Source: Limnomonas spitsbergensis (Eukaryota > Chlorophyta > Chlorophyceae > Chlamydomonadales). From it: DNA of 64,000 nt. Below the pieces are notes generated by a model. It made no database searches. It saw nothing but the letters and a program-made list of their open reading frames with translations, and had not been told where the DNA came from. Positions 11,701 through 23,697 of the stretch are shown one piece after another. Every line of letters begins with the position of its first letter. Position 1 is the stretch's first letter. Position numbers and translations under genes: made by a program. The stretch is taken from assembly GCA_037349105.1 (NCBI GenBank), contig JAYJMM010000057.1, positions 186,001-250,000 on the forward strand. The letters are read 5' to 3'.

Positions 11701-12822
11701 TGGCGTCCTGGGCGGGACTTGCCGCATCCGCCGAGACGGTTCTGCGGCTGGGGCCCGAGAGCATGCTCCGCACCGACCAGGTGGCGGGCGGGCCGGCTGA
11801 CGCTGGTGCCCATGCCGCCGTGGCGGAAGGCAGGTCATTCACTCTGTTCATCGACCTCTCTGGCTGTGATGGCCCCGGCCTGATGGTGTTTGAGATGTGG
11901 TCGCTCCCGCCACCGCTAGGGCTGTACCTGCTCCAGCCTCAGCAGCCGCAGCTGCTAGGACGGAGCAGCGGACTACTGCTGCCGTGCGGCGCGCCCTCTT
12001 CGGTGAGGCGTGAGATCCAGCGCCACCACCGTAGCTGGACGGAGCTGATGCTGGCAGACTTGGGGGCACTGGTGGAGGTGGCTGATGGTCTCTCGCGGGG
12101 GAGGATGGTGATCTCTGGTCTGGAAGGACCAGCTGGGGGAGCGGGACGCAAGGAGGACAAGCGCAGCGGTGGCGCTTCTGCCGCCGTCAGCTCCCCCGCT
12201 GTTGCAGCGGGAGGCAAGGTGGCGGTGGCTCTGGAGCGGAGCAGGGTGGGCCTGCTGCTGTGTGGTGGCCAGAGCCTGGTCTGTGCCGCAGAGGAACGCG
12301 GGTGGCGCACCACCGAGGTGTTTCTTGACGACATGCTTCACTTCCTGGAGGCGTTGCTCAAGGGCGGCGGGCAGCGGTGGCCGTCACAGGGGCCCTTCCG
12401 CTCGTTGGCCGCTTCGCGGCAGCCACCCGGCTGTCAGGATCTGGATCTGAAGGGCCCGATGTACAGTGCTTTTGCCGGCATGGTCACAAATGTGTGGAAG
12501 CTGAGGTCAGCCAGGGCGCAGCGGAGCAGTGTGGATTCCGGCGGCTCGAACTCAAGCTGCCGCTTGGTTTTGAATCTGAACGGCAGGGGCGTGCATCAGA
12601 GCCAGACGGCAAGTGAGGGCAGCGCCCTGGAGCGCCGTTTCTTGGGCGATGGCGGCTCAAAAAACAGCTCACAGGCTGCGCACTACGGCCAAAATAGCAG
12701 CAGCGGCGACGGCAGCCAAGGAGGAAAACTTGCTGCTGCCTTCGCTGCCCCTCCCATGATCCATCTACTAATGCTCTGCTTGACGGCTGTGTCTACGGCT
12801 CATGGGATGTTCCACGGGCAAG
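8330..12822 (+). repeat. Tandem segmental duplication, ~2.6-kb unit
   Basis: Exon A2 starts 2,602 bp after A1. Similarity covers the whole exon and also the preceding intron: a shared AACCCAACTACTGC before each acceptor, CTG-rich tracts, and TTGTTGGTACCTGCA near 8390 against TTGTCGGTACCTGCA near 10420. The copies have diverged by substitutions and small indels but both stay open. Confidence 0.8.
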
Positions 12823-13700
12823 GTAGGCGGCAGTTCTCCAAACCTTCAATTGAACAGCAGGGTCCAACTAAAGCATTAGGAGGACCAGTGATGGCCCGTG
12901 CAACCGATCGCGTATCCCTAGGAAATGAGGGATCACTCTCCTGATCTACGGTAGTAGAGCAATTTCTTGACCTTCTACTTTGTCTTGTTACGGAATCCTG
13001 ATGTACAGGTCCTACTGCATGTGTATGTGTCCAAATGTCTGTGCCCTGATGTACACGACCGGAGCTATGTGTTCATGTATACATTTTCTTGTGTCTGTAT
13101 TCTGATGTACACGTTTTTATGTACATGCCGTTATGTACGTTTCCTGATTTACGTGTATTGACATACGTGATATAAGTATATAACGCACGCTTCCTTCCTT
13201 ACTCAATGTGTCCTGACGCATTTGCCCTGATGTACACATCTTGCGCAGGCCGGTCCTGCCTTGCCGTGCATGCCCTCATTGCGTGGCCCCACCTCTGCCT
13301 GACCCTGCTGGGGGGCATCTGGACGCCGTCCAAGGCGAAGACCTCGGGCAAGCGCTCTGCCTTCAGCAGCCAATTGGCAGGCCTGTTGCAAGCAGCGACA
13401 ATACTCTGCCATCGGGCCGCGCTTCTGCTCATGCTCAAAGGCACGGTGGCCATCCCGTTTGCGGTTTCCGCGGCGCTGAAGCTGGGCCTGGACTGGCACA
13501 GCCACCTCCTGATAGTGTACCTAGAGGGGCCATGGTCCAACGTCGAGCTGGGAGCCAAGGCCCTCGTGGATGCTCTGTTGCATTTCGCGATGATGCGCTT
13601 GCTGGGGGAGCAGCATGCGGTGGAGAGAGCCGTTGCGGGACAGGCGCTCACAATGATTGTCTATTGCACGGCGTTCCGGGAGATGTTCAGTCGGAAGTAG
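8732..13700 (+). CDS. Unidentified large protein with duplicated exon and C-terminal membrane region (5' incomplete)
   Basis: I do not recognise the family. Three exons join in phase. Exon A1 (8732-10198, 489 codons) has acceptor CTACTGCAG and donor GTAAGG. Exon A2 (11334-12822) has acceptor TTTCTCAG and donor GTAGGC. Exon B (13249-13700) ends in MFSRK and a stop. A1 and A2 are paralogous throughout, sharing MAPNPERHP/APNPERHP, DLSGCDGPGL, FEMWSLPPPLG and REIQRHHRSWTELMLADLG. The pattern suggests a beta-rich N-terminal part (VRLQLFGDPG...LKV) and a helical remainder. Exon B contains several hydrophobic stretches (CLAVHALIAWPHLCLTLLGG, LLMLKGTVAIPFAVSAAL, ALTMIVYCTAF), so the product is probably a multi-pass membrane protein with a large soluble region. 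A1 ends and A2 begins in phase 0, so one transcript can contain both. The start lies upstream and was not found. A lineage-specific algal family is likely. Confidence 0.6.
10876..11145. repeat. 19-bp minisatellite
   Basis: About 14 copies of TGATGTTCATGCCCATGCC, mostly perfect, in the intron between the duplicated exons A1 and A2. Confidence 0.9.
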
Positions 13701-16700
13701 AGGAAACGGGGTGGCTTGCATGTTGCGTGCAACGCCTCACATGCACTATACTTACCGCCGCCGCTGTCTGTCAGGCCTACTGCACGGCAGTCCATGCGTG
13801 ATGGCGACGCAAGCAAGGTAATAGGGCCATAGGGGTCTCTGGCGTAGGTGCGAGCAACGTGTCGCATTTGCCTAATGCCTGGCTGCTACTTGCCCTAACG
13901 GGGTCAGGCAGGTCGCACTTTGCCGCCGCCTTGCCTTCTTTATATTTTAGTTTGCGGCTTCCAGTAGCCAGAGGCACAAGTGTTCAGTCTCTTGACGGAT
14001 GTCAGACTGAGTTGTCATGCGGCCTCTCTGGTTCACGGTATTTCCCTTTTTGTTATTCACTGTTCCCGGTCCAAATCCATTCCTGACATACCTCAGGATG
14101 ATTTTTAGGATTGGGAGTGGGTGAGGGCACTCTTGTTCTTCTTGATAGGCTGATGCTGCGATAATTCAATGTTCTTGTGGTTCTTTTTCCGGAGGTTTAC
14201 CTAGCGGAGTTTGCCTTTTGGTTTCCTCTGCATGCAGTATGTTTTCCGCCAGTTGCCGCTCATCCGTGTCAGTCCTGTTTCTCACTTTGTTTCAAGAGAT
14301 GTGGTTTGAGGGCACGTGCTGATAGACCCAGGCCTTCATCGTGATCTATTCACCTTCTTTGTGCAAGGTGAAGATATTCTGTGCACCTTTATGGTGCGAT
14401 CATGCGATGTGGAGGTCATTCTTTCACACACATTCTCGTCATGCCTAGTCATGTCTGAAAAGTCTGCTCAATCGCCTATTGTTTCCCCAATTGTTTTCCC
14501 TGACTCAGATGGTTTTCCCAAATGTTTCAAAACGAATGGTTTCCTCAATTGTTTTGAATCAAATGGTTTTCCCTGAATCAAATGGTTTCCCAATTATTTC
14601 CCCCTGAATCGTGATCGACCATCAATACTCCTCACCATGCGCAATTGTTTAACACCCTTTTTATTACTTGCACTTGCATCATTATTTTCCCGGGTATGTG
14701 TCCGGTTGACTAACACGGTAGAAAGGGCACCGTGCACTGTTTATTGCACGTGTGACCGCTACTCAGCTGTAAGTTAGCTGCATCACGGCGGTGGGTCCTA
14801 GGGAAACAAGCAAGCTTTGCTGCATGGGCCCGCCGCAGTTTTTGTCCCCATCGAATCAGTGCAACTTTTGAAGCTAGCTGTCCAAAAACTCCCTAGGGTG
14901 GTCTGGTTTCGATATGGGTCCTGAGATAAACAAAAATACTTACTGTGAGGTCTTGTTAAATGATGTCTCTTTCAGACAACTACATTTTGGTTCCGACGGC
15001 TGTATGTGGGGAGTTCTGCTGATATGAGGGAGCAGTACCCTCTCTGGCCATCTCGATCTGGCTTTTTGTTAGTGAGCTTTGTTTCCCAAGAGGCACAGGC
15101 TTTGTTGGCGGTTTCAAAGCCAAAGTGTGAAGGCTTTGACTGCATTGAACGACGGCCCATATTGCAGATGCATACGTGTCGGGGCGTGCACCCAACAATT
15201 TTTAGCCACATCATTGTAGGATGTGAACTTATACCGATAGCTGTTGTTGATGCCACCCTGTTGGGGGCGCATGATGATATAGTGTTGTTTCGTGTTCCTC
15301 TTGCACTCCATCGGTATGGCGTAAATGACGTATTATTTCTCGATAATGCATCCCGCGACTATCCCGTTTGGGGCGGTGCTTTTGCATGCGATTGTATATC
15401 ATGCTGCCACAGCGTCATACCGATATGAAAGGGTCACCTGGTGGTGCCACCTGAGTGCCTTGAATCCTTGATGTGCAATGCATGGGCGCATACCCAGCCG
15501 TCAACAAAAATACGAAGGCACACGGGAGGTCCCGCCAGGTGACCTTTTCATATTTATCATGCTGCCACAGCATCATACCGACTTATCACACATTTCCCTT
15601 TTGCGAACCTTCTCAATCTTCTCAGAGGTGGTGTTGAACCGAAATCTTTTGCGCCCGCTTCATATTTTTTTAGTAGAGTTAGTTATCTTCTGCACTATGG
15701 GGTTCATTCCCATGCTACTGTGCATGCTCGCTTGGTGGATGTGTGTTGGTTGCTTGACCCAGGGGTCACTGGTTGTCGCCTAGTCCTAACGTATGTAGTG
15801 TTTGTACTGGTTTACGGGCACATGTCCCATGCATCAAATGTTATCCTCTGGTAGGCTGTAAAAGCTTGAATGTTTGTCATTTACCACATCACCGGTACAC
15901 GGTGAGCTGACGTTTCGCCCAACTCAATAGCTTGCTCAACTCAATAGCTCGCCCACCAAACCTGCTCCAACAAAGCTAGGGGCCGTAGGAGGGATGCTGA
16001 CATCATCAACTCGTTGTTGAGGAACCCTGCGCCTTCGCAGTGGTTGTCCCTCCCGAGGTAAATGTGGAGATATGAAGAGTCCTGAGATAAGGGTCTGGTT
16101 CCGAGGGGGGGCAAAAAAACTTGATAGAGCTTGACGTGAGCTTTCCATATCTGATATCAAAATTGATTTTGGCCCAGGCGGCAGGAAGATATGGAGGGTC
16201 TAAGTGGGGGGGAGGGGGGGTACACACTACACAGGTAATGTCATTTGACATTGATACGCATTATGAAATATGACATAGAAAACCAGACATGGGACCTCAA
16301 TGCATGCAATTTTGACATTGGGGGGTGTAAGGGGTTGTCTTGGCTCCATAACCACAGACACTGCTGTTCGCACGCTCATTATTGACTAAAACAGTTTAGC
16401 TGCCTGGTAGTTCCTATGGAGTAAGCAATGACGAAGTTCACAGACAACCCGGTGGCTCTAAGGGGTCACCAACAGGGGAAAGAGTGCAAGAAAGGAGATG
16501 AGAGGCTGGCAAGGGAGAACACACAGCACAAGATAACATCATCATGCGCCTTCCCACACGTGCTACTCTGCCAACTCTCGCTCTGGCTGCTGTTGCTACA
16601 AGATGTACCATCAACACTGAGGAGTTTGAGGGGGGGGGGGGGGGGGGCAAGGAGCTCCCCAAGAGGCAGAGGGTCAAGTTGCTTTAGTTATGAGCACAAT

Positions 16701-16720
16701 CAGCACATCATCCAGCTGAA
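13701..16720. other. Gene-poor interval
   Basis: No gene recognised. Positions 14450-14620 hold degenerate repeats of an AAATGGTTTTCCC motif. A 140-codon frame at 15006-15428 has no identifiable domain. An ATCATGCTGCCACAGC module occurs twice (near 15400 and 15556), beside oppositely oriented copies of an AGGTGACC segment. A 19-base G run sits near 16630. Confidence 0.45.
15690..15840 (+). repeat. Dispersed repeat, copy 1 (inverted relative to 20945-21110)
   Basis: It shares ATGGGGTTCATTCCCA, a TTGGTTGCTTG segment and ACTGGTTTACGGGCAC with the minus strand of 20945-21110. The relationship is of the order of 150 bp with substitutions and indels. The element type is unknown. Confidence 0.65.
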
Positions 16721-16740
16721 GTTACATGCTGGTGAGATCC

Positions 16741-16810
16741 CAACTCTTATTAGTTAGGCGCCCACGCGGCCGAGCCTTTTTGAGCAGGGCTCAGAGGTGT
16801 AACGTCATTG
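16741..16810 (+). mobile_element. Miniature SINE-like insert, copy A (70 bp)
   Basis: The insert lies between perfect 17-bp direct repeats ACATGCTGGTGAGATCC (16724-16740 and 16811-16827), a clear target-site duplication. The body contains CGCGGCCGAGC, a T-rich spacer, GAGCAGGGCTCAGAGG and TGTAACGTCATTG. GGCCGAGC resembles a tRNA A-box. There is no open frame. Confidence 0.82.
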
Positions 16811-17309
16811 ACATGCTGGTGAGATCCGTGAATCCTCTTGTTGGAGCCTCATGGTCTTCAGCGAGGATAGGTTGCTGGTCGGTGCCTGGTGGTAGCAAGA
16901 GCAAGGGTATCATGGACATGATTCATTGTTTCACCACATTGCATCGTTGAACCAAGCAAGTAAATTGAGCGACACCATGAGATTATTAGAAGCGCACTGC
17001 TGAGCTGGCTGGAATTGGCCCCTCTTCCCCTCAAAAATTCGTATATTTTACTTCGACATGAAAGTTTGACGGGGTTCCTAAGGCAGGGAGGGTGGGGGGG
17101 TAGCCAAGGGGAGATAATCATCTGTTTTATAATGGGGGTTAAGGCTTTTCTTTTGTTTTGCCCCCCCCCCCTGTCTGGTAGTACTGACAATTATACAATC
17201 TGACTTGAAGCCTGCAAGTGCAGGTGTTCACATGTGATGTTTTGTTGTTGTTCTTGTTGTTTGTAAGGTAAACTTGCTTTCCTTTCTTTCCTCTTGTGAC
17301 TTCTCCCTT

Positions 17310-17392
17310 GGATTTTCCTAGCTGACTGTTTGCCTGCCAACGTGGTCGAGCTTTATTTAAGCAGGGCCTAGAGGTGCAACGTCATCAACAGA
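17310..17392 (+). mobile_element. Miniature SINE-like insert, copy C
   Basis: Very similar to copy B in reverse: CTAGCTGACTGTTT, then ACGTGGTCGAGCTTTATTTA, then AGCAGGGCCTAGAGG and GCAACGTCATC. I could not identify a convincing flanking duplication, so both ends are approximate. Confidence 0.65.
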
Positions 17393-18634
17393 TGATGTCA
17401 GCTCACTTAGTCGCGTGTAATGTCAGCTCACTTGGGTCTGTCTTGAGCCCGCCAGCCCGAAGGGAATCAGACAAGTTGGAGCTCGTGGCTTCACCAGATG
17501 GGTCATGAGGGGCAGACCACGTGCCAGGCGAAGCCCCAAGGCCACTACCGTCCATCCTCGTTCTGCCACTCAGAGCCTCAGGGGTAGTGCCGATGCATGC
17601 ATGAGGCATGCTCATGGAGGGTTCGATCGGTGCAAAGATGGCTACATGTAGAGGCCACACTGACGCTGGCAGCGACATTATTCTGGATTGGCATAGACAC
17701 GATCAGTAGAAATACATGCTCGAGCCGTGGCTCGGGCCACACCTGCCGGAAATAGATGATTGAGCGAGACAGCGCCGCTGCTTCCACATTACTGTCTCAG
17801 GTGAAAAGAAAGAGGACGTTGAATAATCAATGGTGATAAACTCCCCAACGACGGTACTGAAAGCGGACATCTTTGGCATGCCTGGATGTGCGGGGATACG
17901 GCATGGGGCTGTCCCCGTACGCTCCCCCGTATGCCCGCCCGCGCCTAGCAATGCTCTTGTCAGCACTGGCGGCATCCACAGCACATGGTAGAGGGTTCGA
18001 AACTGCCGTTCGGCAACGCCATTTGGTGTGCTCAAAAACCCCCTCTACGTGCTCAGCAAGGAGAATTTGACTAGTAGCGACAGGGTTCTGAGTGCACCAC
18101 TTGGTGTGCGAATCGGTTGGTGAATAAAAAAGGGACCCCAAAACCATAGGTTGCGGGTGCACAGGCCCTCTCTCGAGAGGCGATCGCTTAAGTGCGGCTA
18201 GTCTGTGAGCACACTTTGCCATCCTCAAATCCACGCCTTATAACGGAGTTCCTTCCTTCTTTTTTTCTTGCCTGCATATCCACATTTGTTGCCATGAGCA
18301 CTGACTCGACAGCTTCACTTGCAACTCAGTTACCGATTCTCGCACTCCCTGAATCTGTCGAGTCATTGCCGGAGTCTAGCCGAACCTCCCTTAAGCTCGG
18401 TGAGTCCATTTACCGGTAGCCTGAATCGTATATGTATCAGCTGCAACCCATGCAGCCAGAGAGTGCACAGGGGTGCACCATGGCTAAACCGGCATGCCCC
18501 TGTAGCCAGGGCTTGGCTGGGCTCTTGCATGGGCTCATGCTTGCGGAGTCAAGTCTGACTGATGTAACCCAATTTAGGCATGCGCTATATATTGTAGGAC
18601 ATTACACATGCACTGCGCATTTGTGGAGGCTGCT

Positions 18635-18873
18635 AAGGGGCCTGTCACTACGGGGGTCGGACTAGTCCCCCACACACCCTGGCCTATAATGCGACCCCGT
18701 GGTTGGCGCCTTAGCCCACGGAAGAATTGACTGGCGTCCAGGACTTAAGCCATTGAAAACAAATGGAACATCACTTTCTTCCTGGTCGATTCTTCGTTGG
18801 GCAAAGGCGCCAACCGGGCACTGAAAGTCCCTGTTTGGGGGACTAGTCTGACCCCCCTAGTGACAGGCCCCTT
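18635..18873. mobile_element. hAT-like MITE, copy 1 (239 bp)
   Basis: Terminal inverted repeats of about 36 bp start AAGGGGCCTGTCACTA on the left and are mirrored on the right with a few mismatches. The 8-bp target duplication AGGCTGCT lies at 18627-18634 and 18874-18881. Size, inverted ends and an 8-bp duplication fit a hAT-type MITE. A second copy lies at 53492-53697. Confidence 0.85.
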
Positions 18874-19568
18874 AGGCTGCTTACAGTAATTGACAAGTGC
18901 AGCTTCTTTGTTTCGGTGGATCCGTGCTCTGCTGTCCTACCCTTTTAACGCTGCCTGAGCCCCTACGAATGCTGCCATTACTGTGACCGGGACATGCAGG
19001 TGACTGCGCTGATGCTGTAGCAACACATACTGTATTTTTGAGTTTGCGCCTGGGGGTCATACAGGGACCGCCGGCCTCAAACTTGTCGGGTCCTAGCAAA
19101 TGAAAGAGGGGGGTTACGTGAATCAGGTCATGGGACATGGTGATCCCTTGTGGCCGGCTTCCACTGGCCCACCTGCCCTCACTCTTTTATGTCAAACCAC
19201 TCAGCAACCCCGTGCGCTCCCACTAAGCTCCCACCTCCTTTCGCCGATCTGTTGATCCTCTTCCCTCTCACTAGGACTACTGACCATGCATCCATTACTC
19301 ACTTGCGCTTTCAGGAGGGTCCATCCAGCTAGACCATCTGGGACCTGTGATAGGTGAGGCTGCATGGAAGCACTCATGCCTGGCTAGTACACGGGCCAGT
19401 GATGATCCCAGTGGGTGCTGCAGGTCAGGGTCAGCGTAGCCTCCTTAGGGGTATGGGGGAGGATCCTTAACTCTCACGCCCCCCATGGGGCGTAGCTTTC
19501 TTTCTTGCGCATAGACAGGGAGGCAACTGTGTCTCAATATGCCCCACTGCTGCTGATACACTACCAAG

Positions 19569-20177
19569 AGGATTGTGACCCGAGCTGCTGCTCCACCCAT
19601 CGCAGTTAATGAGGACGGGACCATTAGCCGCATCACCAACTGGCATGAGCTCACCTTAATCGAACAACAGGTGGCAGTCCGCAGGATTGTACCTCGCAAC
19701 AAGGTATGATGCGCCTCTCAACAACCCTCGGGAATAGATGCATATGTACTCAGGGAAACAATTTGAGACTTTTGCCGAAAGATATTTGGTGACCGAGCCA
19801 TTTGTCTGATTTATCCTCCAGAGACCAGTGGCTGAGCGCCCCATCAACGCTATTGCAGCAAAACTTGGTGCCACCTGCCTGTCCTGCAGCCCAATCTTCA
19901 GCCATTCACAACAAAGACTTAGACCTCTGTCACTGCCACCTGGCTTCAGGTGAGGCTGGCTGCCCTGAAGAAAGCTCTAGAGGAGCAGTCACGTCTGGAT
20001 GAAGAGCTGCCGGTTGCAGGAGCTGATCCTGACGCGTTAGAGGGTGGACCAGCGCAAGGTCACCCCTGCTCCGTCTCCACAGCATGGACTGTAGAAGAGG
20101 CAACTGATACCGCCCCAGAAACAGACCCAATGGTTCAGGCCCCTCTCATCTCAGCAGTCAAGGAGGCTGCGGAGTAG
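19569..20177 (+). CDS. Small conserved-motif protein, two C-terminal exons (5' incomplete)
   Basis: Exon 1 (19569-19703, 45 codons, donor GTATGA) encodes AVNEDGTISRITNWHELT and then AVRRIVPRNK. Exon 2 (19950-20177, acceptor GGCTTCAG) encodes VRLAALKKALEEQSRLDEEL, then an acidic tail and a stop. The phase-0 junction creates RNK-VRLAALKKALEE. The pattern G-x-I-x-R-I-x-N-W-x-x-L-T-x-x-E...R-N-x-x-R-L-x-x-L is familiar from short uncharacterised eukaryotic proteins whose function I cannot name. The upstream exons, including the start, were not found. A spliceable block at 19822-19948 was left out because it breaks the phase. Confidence 0.5.
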
Positions 20178-22475
20178 CAGACCGTGCAAATGAGACACAG
20201 GCGGGGGACTGCTACGCCCGCGGCTGAAGCTGGACACTCAGCATCGACCCAAACAGCGCTGTTCCCTGAACCCCCATGCCCCAACAAATGCTGCTTAACA
20301 GCAAAGGCACTGCCCAATACGTTCACATGGCATGGGCACAGGACCAAATAAAGCTCTCGAGGCTGGGTAAATGTATGCTGATATCACCATGATTCTACCA
20401 CCAGTTCCATGACTCAGATTTTTCTTCACCTCCCCACTACAAAGCTGTCACTCGCTTGTCCTAATGGATGCTGGACATTGTGCACGTAGTACCATGCCTT
20501 GATTCTCCTGGTTCCCCACATGCCTGGCAAGCGACTTGAACTTGCTGAGCAATGAACGCTTCACCTGCCTGCCAAACCAGGCCGGACAGGGGTGCAATAC
20601 TGAGATGCAGTTGCTTTTGTGGACGCTGTTGTAGACTTTGTTGAGGGCTCCTTTTTAGAGGAGCTCAGATGCCGTAGGAGTTGTTTGCCTTCCCATCCTC
20701 TCCTCTCGCTCCTTTATTTGTGTTCCCTCTTCCTTTTAGTTTTTCGTTTCTCCCATCTGAACAGTCGGGCGCCCTCGCAGCCGAGCCGCGGGGATGGTTG
20801 GGTATTGAAAGGTGTCACACATCAGTATCACTGCACAGCAGACGTTTTACGCCTGCATACTCCAGTCGATGTCAAGCACGGAGCCACGTTTTTAGCAGCT
20901 TTGCGACAAGCGTTGGTTTTTGTTTTACAATCTTTTAGAGCATCACTTTTGATGCATGGAACTATGGGACAGGTGCCCGTAAACCAGTTCAAGCACGAAA
21001 TGAACCAGGATAGCAAGCGAATAGCCAGTGCCCCCCTGGGCAAGCAACCAAGACACAACCACAAACCAGTGGCGTGGGAATGAACCCCATCGTGAAAAAT
21101 GAGACCCAATCATAAAACATGGCGTGGGTGCAAAGGAGTTCAGCAGAGCACCGCCTATAAATTAGGGAAATGTCTGGATGGTTATTTGACAATGTTTTGA
21201 GACGATTCTCCCTTTCCAGCATGCATTGAAAAATAAAGGAACCCAAGCTCAACAAAAACAGAAGCACACAAATCGGTATCTAGCTTGCGCCACTCCTCAC
21301 TTATATATGGAAGTATGGTACTGTGTTAATCCCTATCCGCTGGGAAATTTTGGAAATTAAGGTCATACGGTACTCAAAGCAAAACGAAGGTCTAAATAAA
21401 ACGGACAGGAAAGCATGTGAATCTCGTTCTCCCTACATTCGAGATTGCAGCATTTGAATATCCTCTTGCATGTGATTTCCCAGAGGCACGAAACTTTTAC
21501 CGAAACTCCCGGTTGCAACATTCGACCAATGTGACCCCGTGTGATACCAGGCTAAGGAAAACATAATTGTAAATTGAGCCCCAAAGTCTCCTTCACCTCA
21601 TATTTCACCCACAACCACTTGGAAAATTTGAACTACTTAAACCTCACACGCTTTGAGTCAGGGGTACTACGTACTGACTGAGCCATACACAGCATATCCC
21701 TAGAAAATTTGGAAAGCCAATTCAGCTTAACCGGAACTCAAATGGCTTCAACATTCAGATAAGTATTGACATCATAGTCAGCATTAAACAGATCAATCCA
21801 TGGGTCCTCAGTCTAGGTGAGAAACAGCCAGCACCACAGCTGTAAACACCAGCTTTATTTCGCTAGCTCACAACTTTCCAGCCTGGCCATTTTTCAAGGT
21901 TATCATCAGGTATCTGGTGAAGTCTGTTCCAAAACCAAGGCACTGCTGGAAAATATCAGTACTTATAATAGGGAAGAGTTCGTGCTGAACCTCACTCAAG
22001 GGAACACAAATTTGGCCACAGGCTTGCGAAGACCGAAGCATTGCCGAAGGAAACCTGTGTAAATTACCTTGAAGAGACTGCCTGGCGTTATTGATCATTT
22101 TTCTTTGAACGCGCACCGGACTATTTTGGTGGGCCACTAGGCGTACCACAAGCTGCCTTGGAGGAAGAAAGCCCTGGGCGTGGGGCAAACCCTGTCAAGC
22201 TGGAAGGTGATGTCCAGCCCACCCGAGAGCATTAAGGAGGAGGCCATGGCAGTGATCTATGGGTTGGAATATGAGCAGGCAGATAAATATCAGGAGGCAT
22301 GGTGACTCGTTCCTAGACCTACTAGACCACATCCCCCCCAGCGTTCAAATAATACCAAGACTCCGCTGTAATCACTTCAGGTGCGCTACCCGGAAGACCA
22401 GGATAGTGCTCTACATCCAAAACCCTTAGAGGGCATTACCCAGACGAGTAGGGCTGTGTCTTGAACCCTTCAGGT
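20178..22475. other. No gene seen; contains one dispersed repeat copy
   Basis: AT-rich at 21200-21800, without long frames. The only structure found is the inverted copy of the 15690-15840 dispersed repeat (20945-21110). A 106-codon minus-strand frame at 21868-22188 has no recognisable motif. Confidence 0.45.
20945..21110 (-). repeat. Dispersed repeat, copy 2
   Basis: The reverse complement matches 15690-15840 (ATGGGGTTCATTCCCAC, GGTTGCTTGCCCAGGGG, CTGGTTTACGGGCAC). The opposite orientation 5.2 kb away suggests independent insertions of one element family. Confidence 0.65.
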
Positions 22476-22570
22476 TTATGACGTTACACCTCTGGGCCCT
22501 GCTTAAATAAAGCTCGGCCACGTCGGCAAATAAACAGTCAGCTAGGATACTCAGGGAGAAGTACCAACAG
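22476..22570 (-). mobile_element. Miniature SINE-like insert, copy B (95 bp)
   Basis: Flanked by perfect 13-bp repeats GAACCCTTCAGGT (22463-22475 and 22571-22583). On the minus strand it reads CCTAGCTGACTGTTTATTTG, CGACGTGGCCGAGC, TTTATTTAAGCAGGGCCCAG, AGGTGTAACGTCAT. It is the longest member of the AGGTGTAACG sub-type with clean ends. Confidence 0.82.
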
Positions 22571-22704
22571 GAACCCTTCAGGTGCATTACCTTACGGATC
22601 AAGATTGTAACCTCAACCCTCAAACTTTCAAGAACGCTTGGTAGAAGATAAGGTATATTTCATATTTGAATATCCCCCCCCTTCAATTCTGTACAACTGC
22701 TCAC

Positions 22705-23376
22705 CTTGAACACCAGAATTTCTCCCATATCGGTCGTCCACCCTGCAGGCAAAGTCATTGAGACGGCGTTTCTGCTGTATGAAGTGGCCACAGGTGAGCC
22801 TCCGACGAGCAGGGAGGAGTGCACCAGCGCCCCCCAACATGACGGGTTAATGGCAATCTCAATCTTGTACATGTCCATAGAGCAGCAGCTGCATGGAGCA
22901 CTTAAGCAATACAGATAGTTGAGTGGCTCACTTAGTTACTTTTAAAATGGACGCTTGAATGTCTGGAGAGATCAGGATGGTGCCCTCTTCATTCGGTATC
23001 TTCCAGATTCCAGAATTGTCAAGTCCAAGATCTGGTCAGATCTACCAGTAGCCAGTCCAAGCAACCTGAAAACAAGATTGGAAAAGCCTAGATCTCAAAG
23101 GATAGAAGTTTCTAGCCAGCCTAGATGTTTGGAAAGCTGATAAGTCCTGAGATAACTGTCCTTCGTCTTTTATTAGTTTTCATTGCTAAAATGCCGGAGG
23201 GGTGCCAGCCATTGCCCTGGCAGCTACTTTATCCTGTTTCCCACGTTTTAGGCCAGTCACATGATTCTGATCGCGCACCTTCTAGGCAGGCCCCTAGAGG
23301 AGCAGGTGTGGTTGGTGACCTTGAGGGTCACAATGCTGTTGACAAACGAGGCGTACGACACTTTGTACGGAGTGGC
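22705..23376 (-). CDS. Pherophorin-domain exons of a second wall-protein gene (fragment)
   Basis: Two exons on the minus strand. The first (23376-23279, acceptor GTACTTCAG, donor GTGCGC) encodes ATPYKVSYASFVNSIVTLKV and then NHTCSS. The second (22888-22705, acceptor CCATGCAG, donor GTGAGC) encodes CCSMDMYKIEIAINPSC, then SSLLVGGSPVATSYS and GEILVFK. The junction phases fit. TPY(K/R)-V/L-S..., CC...YKIEI..NPSC and a following V-x-G-x-P-V are hallmark positions of the pherophorin domain. No continuation below 22700 was found, so the gene may be broken or its last exons unrecognised. The Pro-rich segment at 24040-24425 on the same strand may be its rod. Confidence 0.62.
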
Positions 23377-23589
23377 CTGAAGTACACAGAGCCAAAGCAT
23401 GAAAGCACATACATATACCGTATTTGGGAGGGAAGTTCGGTGTTTCCACCTGTTTAAGAGGTGGGTCCCCGAGCCCTGAAAGAGAAAAACTTGCACATCA
23501 CCGAGGAAGGCACGAGGTCGGGAAGAGACAGCATGGGTCTGCGGGTCAGCAGGAGACGTGAAATTACATATGAGGATGGCAAGGCTGCA

Positions 23590-23697
23590 CCATGGCCTGG
23601 GCTGTGCATGGTAGCTGGAATATAGCCTAGTCAATCCCCACCAGCCCCACGTGGCCGAGCGTTCAGCAGGGCCCAGCGGGTATGCACCGTTCTTAAC
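23590..23697 (+). mobile_element. Miniature SINE-like insert, copy E
   Basis: Collinear with copy F (49889-50003): TGCACCATGGCC, CTGTGCATGGTAGCT, AGCCTAGTCAATCCCCACC, ACGTGGCCGAGCGTTCAGC, AGGGCCCAGCGGGTAT. The flanks are only loosely similar (ACATATGAGG against ACATACGGAG), so an aged target duplication is possible. Confidence 0.7.

Noticed and set aside
15006..15428. 140-codon plus-strand frame
   Set aside because: Looks moderately protein-like but I see no domain, no splice context and it borders dispersed repeats; not called as a gene.
17880..18040. Copia-type integrase motif (TPNGVAERQFRTL on the minus strand)
   Set aside because: Only about a dozen residues match and the flanking translation shows no integrase or reverse transcriptase; too short to call.
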